The position numbers were made by a program, and so were the translations under genes. Below the pieces are notes generated by a model, which saw only the letters and a program-made list of their open reading frames with translations, had not been told where the DNA came from and ran no database searches. Positions 25,830-33,883 of a stretch of DNA of 64,000 nucleotides are shown in pieces. Source of the stretch: Vibrio sp. CAU 1672 (GTDB lineage: Bacteria > Pseudomonadota > Gammaproteobacteria > Enterobacterales > Vibrionaceae); assembly GCF_029223195.1 (NCBI RefSeq), contig NZ_JARHUF010000002.1:344030-408029 (forward strand), in the 5' to 3' direction. Positions within the stretch are counted from its first letter, which is position 1. Each line of letters begins with the position of its first letter.

Positions 25830-26621
25830 ATGAACAAAGATTTCCGGTTGTTATTTGAGTTTGCCCGTCTCAAGTTCACCAATACTGATCAGAAAATAGC
25901 GGATTACTTTCTGGCACTTAACCCGACCAAGAACATTGAGGAACTGGCTGCAGAAATCGGTGTTTCAACTGCGTCTATCACCCGTTTTTGTAAAAAAATA
26001 GGGCTCAATAATTTTAAAGAGTTCCTTTATTTATATCAAAATCAGCTCGATTCTGAGAATCCAGAGTTTTATGAAACACGGACATTGCAAAATGAGTATT
26101 TTGAAATGTTGCAGCAGTTTGATCAGTGCCTTAAGCCAGAGGATATTGATGTATTCTGTGAGCTGATAAATAAGCATAAAGTTATCTATGTCTTTGGCCT
26201 GGGCTATAGTGCGTTTGCCGCACATGATCTTAAGTTCAGGTTAACTCGCTTGGGTAAGTTTGTGGAAATTGTCCATGACAGTGATTCGATGGATATGATC
26301 AGTTCGATTATCGGTGAAGGTGAGCTGGTATTGTTGTTATCGTTAAAAGGCAACAATAGCAGGATGATCCAATCAGCGCAGAAAATGAAGGCCAAAGGGG
26401 TACAGCTGTTATGTGTCACAGCAAATGAGCGTTCACGTTTGCTGGATTATGCTGATCGGTCGCTGCTGACAGTGTCACTCAGAGGGGAAGAGTCGACCGG
26501 GATGATATCCGGGCAGTTACCAATGCTTATCGCCTTTGACCACATTTATTTCCGTTACGTGTCTTTATTCCGTGAATCCATTCAGAAGTGGGTAAGAACA
26601 GAGCAAACATTTGAAGAGTAG
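25830..26621 (+). CDS. RpiR-family transcriptional regulator
   Basis: A ~263-residue regulator with an N-terminal RpiR HTH (LAAEIGVSTASITRFCKKIG) and a C-terminal SIS sugar-phosphate-binding domain (VFGLGYSAFAAHD ... LLSLKGNNSRMI). Family members sense phosphosugars such as GlcNAc-6-P or N-acetylmannosamine-6-P. The ATG at 25830 is used; an in-frame ATG at 25800 would add ten residues, and neither has a strong RBS. It lies between the porin and the sugar kinase. Its candidate operators are the palindromes at 25757, 28937 and 28963. Confidence 0.9.
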   Translation: MNKDFRLLFEFARLKFTNTDQKIADYFLALNPTKNIEELAAEIGVSTASITRFCKKIGLNNFKEFLYLYQNQLDSENPEFYETRTLQNEYFEMLQQFDQCLKPEDIDVFCELINKHKVIYVFGLGYSAFAAHDLKFRLTRLGKFVEIVHDSDSMDMISSIIGEGELVLLLSLKGNNSRMIQSAQKMKAKGVQLLCVTANERSRLLDYADRSLLTVSLRGEESTGMISGQLPMLIAFDHIYFRYVSLFRESIQKWVRTEQTFEE

Positions 26622-26737
26622 TGATTGAGATTATAAAACCTGAGCTCTACTAATATTTTTACTTTTACACTCTCCTCTATGACCAAACCAAATATCAGAG
26701 GGGAGTGGTATTAAACGCCTGCCCTGAAGACTAGATC

Positions 26738-26781
26738 TAATAAATAAGATGAGAGATATAATAATGTCATCTTATTTATTA
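26738..26781. terminator. Long AT-rich inverted repeat after rpiR
   Basis: 15-bp arms (TAATAAATAAGATGA / TCATCTTATTTATTA) with a 14-nt loop. A weaker G/C hairpin (CACTCTCCTCT / AGAGGGGAGTG) lies just upstream at 26668-26707. They may end the rpiR transcript or regulate the kinase. No gene is seen in the 324-bp gap. Confidence 0.5.
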
Positions 26782-26945
26782 TTGCTATTCTTTTGTTTAG
26801 ATAAAATGTCTGTATTTATTGTTTATTAAAGCGACCAATTTTTTGGTGCTTTTTACTGTATTATATGCCTGCGTAATATTATTTGATGTGGGTATCTATT
26901 CTTTGAATTAAAGTTCGTTTACCAAGAAATTAATGAGATGAAATT

Positions 26946-27839
26946 ATGCTAGTAGGCTTTGATATTGGCGGAACAAAAATTGAGGTTCAGGTGTTGTCCG
27001 CTCAAGGAGAGGTGCTATATAAGCTCCGCCGCCCAACACCAGATAACTATGACGTGTTTATTAACAAGGTTCATGAAATGGTTAACGTTGTCGAAAGCGA
27101 GTTAGGCGATTTCAGTGCGATTGGGATCGGGTTACCCGGAGCCATCTGTCCGAAAACCGGCAAGATGAAAAACGCCAACTGTACATTTCTCAATGGCCGG
27201 GATGTGGTGTCTGATTTACGTAATGCAACCGGTAAAGCGGTGAAAATTGCCAATGATGCTAACTGTTTTGCCTTGTCCGAAGCTGTTGATGGTGCCGGAG
27301 CGACGGGGAGTGTTGTGTTTGGGGCCATCGTGGGAACCGGCTGTGGTGGTGGCATCGTTGTCAATCAAAGTATCATCACCGGAGCCAATGCCATTACCGG
27401 TGAGTGGGGCCATAATCCGCTGCCTGGTTATACGCCCGAGGTAGATGGGGATATTGGCCCATGCTACTGCGGCCGGAAAAACTGCATTGAGCAGTATATT
27501 TCAGGCACTGGCTTTGCGGCGCAATATAACCACAAGTTTCAGGCTGATCTGGACTCCCGGCAAATTATGGCGCTGGTCGATGCCGGTGACCAACAGGCAG
27601 TAGCCGCGTATCATTTGATGGTTGACCAAATGGCACGCAGTTTTGCATCTATCTGCAATGTTCTCGATCCGGATGTGATTGTTCTTGGCGGCGGGATGTC
27701 GAATGTTGAGCGCTTGTATCAGGATTTGCCAGCAGCAATGCGCCATTATATCTTTTCTGATGAGCCTACTGTGACAGTCAGAGCTGCCACTTTCGGTGAC
27801 AGCAGTGGGGTGCGCGGTGCGGCCTGGTTAACCCAATAG
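26946..27839 (+). CDS. mak: ROK-family manno(fructo)kinase
   Basis: A 297-residue ROK kinase. ATP-binding motif is FDIGGTKIEV, the catalytic region has GTGCGGG, EWGHNPLP carries the active histidine, and a zinc site is seen as CYCGRKNCIEQYISG. Among ROK kinases it resembles E. coli Mak most: KNANCTFLNG, VLGGGMSNVERLYQ and GDSSGVRGAAWL closely match Mak as I recall it, more than NagK. Mak phosphorylates mannose and fructose. It would convert mannose freed by the GH2 and GH38 mannosidases to mannose-6-phosphate for ManA. GlcNAc kinase activity cannot be excluded from sequence alone. Confidence 0.85.
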   Translation: MLVGFDIGGTKIEVQVLSAQGEVLYKLRRPTPDNYDVFINKVHEMVNVVESELGDFSAIGIGLPGAICPKTGKMKNANCTFLNGRDVVSDLRNATGKAVKIANDANCFALSEAVDGAGATGSVVFGAIVGTGCGGGIVVNQSIITGANAITGEWGHNPLPGYTPEVDGDIGPCYCGRKNCIEQYISGTGFAAQYNHKFQADLDSRQIMALVDAGDQQAVAAYHLMVDQMARSFASICNVLDPDVIVLGGGMSNVERLYQDLPAAMRHYIFSDEPTVTVRAATFGDSSGVRGAAWLTQ

Positions 27840-27905
27840 CCGATTCTTACGACTGGTTTTGGCCAGTCTACCCCATGGCTAGAGTAATATTTATCCCAAA
27901 CGATT

Positions 27906-27929
27906 GACTCCCTCTGAGAAGAGGGAGCC
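27906..27929. terminator. Hairpin between convergent mak and araC-type gene
   Basis: GACTCCCTCT and AGAGGGAGCC form an 8-bp perfect core stem with a 4-nt loop. It lies between the two convergent stop codons; the T tract is weak on both strands. Confidence 0.55.
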
Positions 27930-27991
27930 ATTTGATGCTCATTTTCCCTTTTGATCGCTTGCCGCTTATTGGCAACCCGCAGAACTCCTAC

Positions 27992-28897
27992 CTAAGCTGC
28001 CAGTCCCGCCCGGAACTGGGAAGGTGTTACCCCAATCTTCTGTTTGAAAAGCCTGCAGAAATAGTTACTGTCGGAAAAGCCGCACAGTGAGGAAATCTGC
28101 TTGACTCTGTGGTGGTTCAGCTCCAGTAAGCGCAGGGCATTCTCCATTCGCTTGTGGCACAGATAGTCCTTAAAGCTTGTTTTTCCCTGATGCTGGAAAA
28201 TGTGCGACAGATAGTTGGGTGAGATGTGGAATTTTCTTGCCACCTCTTCGCGACTTAGCGCTTGATTATAATGATCATTAATGTATTTGGTTATTTTTTG
28301 AAACAGTTCTTCCTGACGGCTGGGAAGCTTATCGGGGGCATTTTCCATTATCATAAGGTGACTCAGCAGTGAACGGACCACCAGGCTGATGGTATGAGAG
28401 TCAGAGTTGGCACTGCCGAGCTCTTGTAATACTTGAATTAACCCGTTTCCAATTGACTGGTGACGGCGAACAGACGGCCGTTTATGAACCTCGGAAAAAT
28501 CATTTCCATTCCAGGTATGCAGGCTAAACCCAACCTTGTGGGGCGCAATGTTCAGGCTGAGCAAGGTTACCGGCTCTGCCCATTGCGGCTGACTCCACCC
28601 CATACTAGGAATGTACAACACCTCACCGGAAGAGAACTGGCGCAACTGGCTGCTGTGTTCGTCGATTGAATAGAGAATGTCGATGCTGCCTTCCAGTACA
28701 ATGTCGATTCGCGGCATGTCGAGTTGCCATGCCTTCAGTGGTGTGCTGTGGTTGGCAGCCGCCAGGCTGATCGAGCTGATCGCATGTGGCTGGTCAACCA
28801 GTCGCGATAAATGATGGGCGATCAGATCAGGCTGATGACCCTGATCAGGGTTCAGGTGATGGTTGGCAGCTGTTGATGAAAGCAAATTCAAGCTCAT
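27992..28897 (-). CDS. AraC-family transcriptional regulator
   Basis: A 301-residue regulator with an N-terminal cupin-like sensor (~30-170) and a C-terminal double HTH: SREEVARKFHISPNYLSHIF and QISSLCGFSDSNYFCRLFKQ. The final GVTPSQFR is the family signature. It is divergent from the PTS-alpha-mannosidase-hexosaminidase operon across ~280 bp and is the natural candidate activator. The effector is unknown, perhaps mannose or a mannoside. Two 13-bp direct repeats at 29070 and 29122 are possible binding sites. Confidence 0.92.
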   Translation of the reverse strand: MSLNLLSSTAANHHLNPDQGHQPDLIAHHLSRLVDQPHAISSISLAAANHSTPLKAWQLDMPRIDIVLEGSIDILYSIDEHSSQLRQFSSGEVLYIPSMGWSQPQWAEPVTLLSLNIAPHKVGFSLHTWNGNDFSEVHKRPSVRRHQSIGNGLIQVLQELGSANSDSHTISLVVRSLLSHLMIMENAPDKLPSRQEELFQKITKYINDHYNQALSREEVARKFHISPNYLSHIFQHQGKTSFKDYLCHKRMENALRLLELNHHRVKQISSLCGFSDSNYFCRLFKQKIGVTPSQFRAGLAA

Positions 28898-28936
28898 AAT
28901 TCGCGTCTTCTTAACGATTTCAAGGGATTTGAAGTA

Positions 28937-28954
28937 AATGAAAATATTTTCATT
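28937..28954. promoter_or_regulatory. Putative RpiR-family operator, site 2 (perfect palindrome)
   Basis: AATGAAAATATTTTCATT, an exact 18-bp palindrome in the araC/PTS intergenic region. It resembles RpiR-type operators with a TGAAA...TTTCA core. A near copy follows 8 bp later. Confidence 0.65.
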
Positions 28955-28962
28955 GCGATGTT

Positions 28963-28980
28963 GGTGAAAGTATTTTCATT
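28963..28980. promoter_or_regulatory. Putative RpiR-family operator, site 3
   Basis: GGTGAAAGTATTTTCATT differs from site 2 at 3 of 18 positions. Sites 2 and 3 are 26 bp apart centre to centre, about 2.5 helical turns. Confidence 0.6.
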
Positions 28981-29069
28981 AATTTCGTGTTTTTATGGTG
29001 CAAAAGCCACTTTTATGGCGATTTGCGTCCTGTTGTGATGTTTATATAGCCATGTGGCTGCTGTTGTCA

Positions 29070-29134
29070 TGAAAAAATTTACCAAAATTCGAGTGTTGAG
29101 TGGTGGATCACATTACCCTGCTGAAAAAATTTAC
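29070..29134. repeat. Two 13-bp direct repeats upstream of the PTS operon
   Basis: TGAAAAAATTTAC occurs identically at 29070-29082 and 29122-29134, 52 bp apart (five helical turns). Direct repeats on one face of DNA are typical of AraC-family sites. A partial CRP-like motif (TCACA at 29108) lies between them. Confidence 0.5.
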
Positions 29135-29179
29135 ATAATGGCAGCCGAATTGACTTAGTAAGGTATGGAGCTTCATTTA

Positions 29180-31150
29180 ATGACAATTAATGTAGTAGCG
29201 GTAACAGGGTGTGCAGCGGGAATCGCTCACACGTATATGGCCGCCAGAGCGTTGGAAGACGCAGGTAAAGAACACGGCTTTCACATTAAAGTCGAAACCA
29301 ATGGTTCTATCGGTGCAGAGAATGTCCTGACTGAAGAAGACATCGCAAAAGCCGACGTGGTTGTGTTGGCTTCTGATATTGAAGTGGATAAAGCCCGTTT
29401 TGCCGGTAAGAAGATTTATGTCACTCGACCAAAAGTGGCGATGAAAGATGCTAAAGCACTGGTCGATTTGGCGATGAAAGAAGGTACGGTGTTTGGTGGT
29501 AAAGGCACGGAAGTGGGTAATATCACTTTAGGCAAAACCTCTGAGAACGGATTCATCCAGCACGTGATGAGCGGTATCTCCTACATGGTACCTATGGTTA
29601 TCTCTGCAGGTCTGCTGTTGGCTATTGCCAATGTGTTTGCATTCCAGCGTGATGAGCTTGGCCGTCTAGTGGCGTGGGGTTTCGATCAAAGTACGCCAAT
29701 TGGTGAACTGATGTTCCACTTGTTCAAAGTGGGTCAGGTGGGTTTCTTGTTGATGATCCCACTGTTTGCCGGTTTTGTGGCGAACTCTATCGCGTCTAAA
29801 CCTGCGATCGCTCCGGCGATGATCGGTGCCTACATTGCGAACGACGCGAGCTTCCTTGGTACGGAAACCGGCGGCGGCTTCCTGTCAGCTATCCTGGTTG
29901 CGTTTTTAGTCGGTTACATGGTGCGTTACCTGAAGATGGTGCCTTGGCCGAAGATTTGTAAGCCACTGCTACCGATCATGATCATTCCACTGATTGCCAC
30001 TTTCCTTATCACTGTTATTGTGAAATACATGATCGGTACCCCGATTGCTATGGGTATGAGTGCCCTGTATGAGTGGTTGACCTGGATGACGACGACTTAT
30101 GCATCCTCAACCTTCATTATCGGTGCCATTATTGGTGCGATGATCGGCTTTGACTTTGGTGGTCCGGTTAACAAAACTGCGTTGATTTTTGGTACGGCAG
30201 TCTGGACAGACACCGTGGCCAAATACGGTATCGAAGGTGCTAACTTTGTACCGGGCACTGCGGCTCAGGCAGCGATTTCAGTCGCGCCACTGGGTATTTT
30301 CCTGGCGTCAAAACTGTTCAAGAATAAGTTTACGGATACGGAAAAAGTATCGGCTGACTCTGCATTTGGTATGGGGATTGTCGGCGTAACCGAAGGTGCG
30401 ATTCCATTCGCGGCTGCGCACCCGGTGCAGATGATCACTGCCAGTGTGGCAGGCTCGGCATTGGCCGGCGGACTGGTTGGCTTCTTCGATGTCAAATTCT
30501 ACGGCGGTATTGGCTCTCCGTTGGGTACCTTCATCGGCTATATTGAACAGCCAATCCCGTTTGTAACCTGGATCCTATGTACCATGTCAGGTATTACCCT
30601 GACGGCCCTGATCATCGGTCTGTGGCGTAAGCCTGTGGTGTCAACTGGTGGTGCCGGCAGTAAAGCTGAAGGAACGAACATTGCCGGCCTGGGTGCAGCT
30701 GTGGCAAGAGAAGTATTTAAACCAGAACACGTGTTAAACGATACCACGTCCCAAACTAAAGATGAGGCGATTGCCTTCATTGCCAAGCAGGCACATAAGC
30801 TGGGTTACGTCTCTTCAGAAAAAGAGTATGCAAAAGGTCTGAAAGCACGTGAGGGCCAGTCTAGCACCGGCTTTAAAGATGGTATGGCCATTCCGCACTG
30901 TAAAACCAAAGCAGCGAAAAATGCCGGTGTGTTTGTGGTTCGCTTCAGTAACCCGATTGACTGGGAAACCATGGACGATCAGCCGGTCACTACAGCGGTC
31001 GCATTGAGCATTCCTGCCGAAGGTGATGAGAAAAGTGTGGAAATTCTGACTAAGCTAACCCGTAGCATGATGAACGACCAGTTCAGGGAAACACTGAGCC
31101 ACAAAGACAGCAAAGAGGTGGATTTAACCATTGCTGCAGCCATTGCTTAA
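29180..31150 (+). CDS. Fructose-family PTS permease EIIB-EIIC-EIIA, predicted mannoside transporter
   Basis: A 656-residue single-chain PTS permease. EIIB is first, with Cys11 in VTGCAAGIAHTY; a membrane EIIC (~120-480, several hydrophobic helices, with the conserved GFDFGGPVNK) follows; EIIA is last, with His573 in GMAIPHCKT. The order B-C-A differs from E. coli MngA (A-B-C). The start at 29180 has GGAG 9 nt upstream and is preferred over 29165. With a GH38 MngB-type alpha-mannosidase immediately downstream, the substrate is likely a mannosyl compound such as mannosylglycerate or mannobiose, imported and phosphorylated. This is inference from context. Confidence 0.9.
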   Translation: MTINVVAVTGCAAGIAHTYMAARALEDAGKEHGFHIKVETNGSIGAENVLTEEDIAKADVVVLASDIEVDKARFAGKKIYVTRPKVAMKDAKALVDLAMKEGTVFGGKGTEVGNITLGKTSENGFIQHVMSGISYMVPMVISAGLLLAIANVFAFQRDELGRLVAWGFDQSTPIGELMFHLFKVGQVGFLLMIPLFAGFVANSIASKPAIAPAMIGAYIANDASFLGTETGGGFLSAILVAFLVGYMVRYLKMVPWPKICKPLLPIMIIPLIATFLITVIVKYMIGTPIAMGMSALYEWLTWMTTTYASSTFIIGAIIGAMIGFDFGGPVNKTALIFGTAVWTDTVAKYGIEGANFVPGTAAQAAISVAPLGIFLASKLFKNKFTDTEKVSADSAFGMGIVGVTEGAIPFAAAHPVQMITASVAGSALAGGLVGFFDVKFYGGIGSPLGTFIGYIEQPIPFVTWILCTMSGITLTALIIGLWRKPVVSTGGAGSKAEGTNIAGLGAAVAREVFKPEHVLNDTTSQTKDEAIAFIAKQAHKLGYVSSEKEYAKGLKAREGQSSTGFKDGMAIPHCKTKAAKNAGVFVVRFSNPIDWETMDDQPVTTAVALSIPAEGDEKSVEILTKLTRSMMNDQFRETLSHKDSKEVDLTIAAAIA

Positions 31151-31172
31151 GTTTGTGGAAAGGTACTGAATT

Positions 31173-33833
31173 ATGCAAAAAGTTTTTCACGTTATTCCTC
31201 ATACCCACTGGGATTATGAGTGGTATTTTTCTGCCCACGAATCGCTGATTCAATTGGTCTACCATATGGACGAGGTGATGTCGGCGCTTGAAAATGGCGA
31301 CAATGATACCTACTTACTCGATGGCCAGCTGAGTATTATTGAAGATTACCTGCAGCAGTGTCCTGAGCAGCTGGAGCGCCTGCGTGCCCTGGTTCAGCAG
31401 GGCAAGCTGAAAATCGGGCCGTGGTATACACAAACGGATCAGCTGATCATTAGCGGCGAATCGATTGTGCGTAACCTGCAGACCGGTATTCGCCTGGCTG
31501 AAGCGCTGGGGCCGGTGATGGCCATCGGCTATGTGCCGGATGCCTTTGGTCAGAGTATTGATATGCCGAAGATCTACCAAGGGGTCGGGATTGATAAAAC
31601 GGTCTTCTGGCGTGGCCTTTCGACTGATGTGTGTGAGACCCGGGAATTTAACTGGCAGTGTGAAGACGGCAGTCAGGTGACGGGATACAACATTAAGAGC
31701 GGTTATTTTGTTGGTTCTCATGTGATGTACTCAGATGATCCGACGCCGCTGTGTCATCAGGCTGAAGAGGGCTCGCTGGCCGCTAATATCGCGATTCCGT
31801 TGGGCGGCGATCAGCGCTTTGTTGATAAGGCACTTAAAACCCGCCTGGATATCAGTAATGCGTCAACGAGCGATTACCGCCTGATTGAAAGCAGCTACGA
31901 TAAGCTGTTTGCAGACCTTGCTGCGGAAAATCTTGAGTTGCCGACCATCAGCGGTGAGCTGATTGACGGCCAGGTGTCTAAGATTCACCGTTCGATTTAC
32001 TCTTCGCGTTATGATCATAAATATCTTAACGATAAAGTAGAAAGACGCCTGTCTTATCAGCTTGAGCCGCTGATGGTGATGGCTGAGGCGGAAGGCATCA
32101 GCACGAAACCGGCGTTGTTGGATAACATCTGGAAAACCATCATGCGCAACCATGCCCATGATAGTGCCGGCGGGTGTAACACCGATAAAACCAACAAGAT
32201 CATTCTGGCCCGCTTTGAAGAAGCGGATCAGACGTCGGCCTCGGCGGTGGACTATCTGGTCAGAAAACTGGCTGAGTCACAGCCAACCGGAGAACAAGGC
32301 GGTATTGACGGGCGTTTAACGCTGTTCAACACCTTGCCTTATGCACGGGATGCGCAGGTTAAGACGGCGATTTCCAGCACTTCGCCATGTTTCACACTAC
32401 AGGATCTGGACGGCCAGGAAATCGACGTTGATGTGCTGTCGTCGCAACGTGTCTACCGCGGCAGCATTCAGCGTGATGAATCGATGAATGATCCGTCGCT
32501 CTATTACTACCAGAGTGAGGTTGAGTTCCGCTCAGCGTTGCCGCCGTCCGGCTATACCTGCCTGCAGGTGGTTGAGTGTGATGGCGAGGCTGAAAATACC
32601 GCAGCCGGTTCAGAGCAGATTGAGATTGAAAATGATGATTACCGCCTGAGCTATGAGCAGGGGCAGTTTGTGCTGCTGGATAAAACGCACAACCGGGTTT
32701 GGCCGGACTGTCTTAACCTGCTTGATATGGGTGATGACGGGGATACCTATGATTACTCCCCGCCACAGAAGGACTGGCTGCTCCAGCTTGACTGGCGTCA
32801 GGCGAGCATGAAGGTGGTGAAGCAAGGCTTCTCCGAATCTATTGTAGTCGAAGGTGTGTGGGCATTACCGGCGGACCTGGCTGAGCGTGCGCAGCAGCAA
32901 TGCAGTGCGGCGATGGAATACCGCATTACACTCCGGCTGGAGAAACGTTCGCAGTCTGACCATCAGTCAGCGCTGCCACTGACGGTTGATGCACATTTCG
33001 ATAACCAGGTGAACGATCACCGGGTTCAGCTGGTGGTAACTACGCCGTTTGAAACCACCACTAACTGGTCTGATACCCCGTTTGGTGTGGTTGAGCGTGA
33101 AAATGTGCCGAAGCATCTGCACGACTGGCGTGAGCAGGGCTGGAAAGAGGAGCCGAGTCCGATTTATCCGATGCTGCATCTGGCGAACATGCATGATCAC
33201 TCTTACAGCTTGACTCTGCTTACCAAGGGGATTAAGGAGTATGAGATCCGGGCAAACAACCAGATCGCCCTGACCCTGTTCCGCAGTGTAGGGTGGTTAG
33301 GTAAGCCTGATTTGATCCGTCGCCCGGGTATCGCTTCCGGTCAGCAGTTCAAATACATTCCGACCCCGGACAGCCAGTTGCGTGGTGCACTGCATTGTGA
33401 ATGTGCCTTGGTGATTGAAGAGAGCTTTGATCCGGCGCGTGCACAGAAAGGCTGGCAGGAGTACGCGATTGAGCCTTTGGTTTACCAGAACCAGTCGCTC
33501 AACCAGTTTACCAATACGTTGAAGTATTTTGTGATGCATCCACTGGCGTCAAAGGTTGCTGATCATCGTAGTGGTATAGAACTTGATAGCCCGAACCTGG
33601 TGGTAAGCGCAGTAAAACCGGCGCAAGATGGTCAAGGGGTGGTGGTGCGTCTTTACAACCCGGGTAGTGAAACCCTTGTCGATGCTGGGCGTATTCAGGC
33701 CGCCGTTGGCAGCACTAGCGTGACCGAGGTTAACCTGTTGGAACAAGCTATCGCAGAGTCACAACCTTTCAGTGGCCGTTACGAACTGGGACTGTTTAAG
33801 CCAAAACAAATCCGCACTTTTGTTTTTAAGTAA
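31173..33833 (+). CDS. mngB: Alpha-mannosidase, GH38, MngB type
   Basis: An 886-residue GH38 enzyme; E. coli MngB is 877. The N-terminal zinc and substrate motif HTHWDYEWYF (H10-D14) and the nucleophile Asp123 in GYVPDAFGQS are visible, as is NHAHDSAGGCNTD (~330) typical of the family. MngB hydrolyses 6-phospho-mannosyl-glycerate brought in by a PTS. Other GH38 enzymes trim alpha-mannosides of N-glycans, so the exact substrate is not fixed. No signal peptide is present, so it is cytoplasmic. It begins 22 nt after the PTS gene with RBS AAAGG and is probably co-transcribed. Confidence 0.9.
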   Translation: MQKVFHVIPHTHWDYEWYFSAHESLIQLVYHMDEVMSALENGDNDTYLLDGQLSIIEDYLQQCPEQLERLRALVQQGKLKIGPWYTQTDQLIISGESIVRNLQTGIRLAEALGPVMAIGYVPDAFGQSIDMPKIYQGVGIDKTVFWRGLSTDVCETREFNWQCEDGSQVTGYNIKSGYFVGSHVMYSDDPTPLCHQAEEGSLAANIAIPLGGDQRFVDKALKTRLDISNASTSDYRLIESSYDKLFADLAAENLELPTISGELIDGQVSKIHRSIYSSRYDHKYLNDKVERRLSYQLEPLMVMAEAEGISTKPALLDNIWKTIMRNHAHDSAGGCNTDKTNKIILARFEEADQTSASAVDYLVRKLAESQPTGEQGGIDGRLTLFNTLPYARDAQVKTAISSTSPCFTLQDLDGQEIDVDVLSSQRVYRGSIQRDESMNDPSLYYYQSEVEFRSALPPSGYTCLQVVECDGEAENTAAGSEQIEIENDDYRLSYEQGQFVLLDKTHNRVWPDCLNLLDMGDDGDTYDYSPPQKDWLLQLDWRQASMKVVKQGFSESIVVEGVWALPADLAERAQQQCSAAMEYRITLRLEKRSQSDHQSALPLTVDAHFDNQVNDHRVQLVVTTPFETTTNWSDTPFGVVERENVPKHLHDWREQGWKEEPSPIYPMLHLANMHDHSYSLTLLTKGIKEYEIRANNQIALTLFRSVGWLGKPDLIRRPGIASGQQFKYIPTPDSQLRGALHCECALVIEESFDPARAQKGWQEYAIEPLVYQNQSLNQFTNTLKYFVMHPLASKVADHRSGIELDSPNLVVSAVKPAQDGQGVVVRLYNPGSETLVDAGRIQAAVGSTSVTEVNLLEQAIAESQPFSGRYELGLFKPKQIRTFVFK

Positions 33834-33883
33834 GGCCTTCAGAGGGGGGACATTCGTCTTCCCCTCTGCTTTAAATCCAGATT

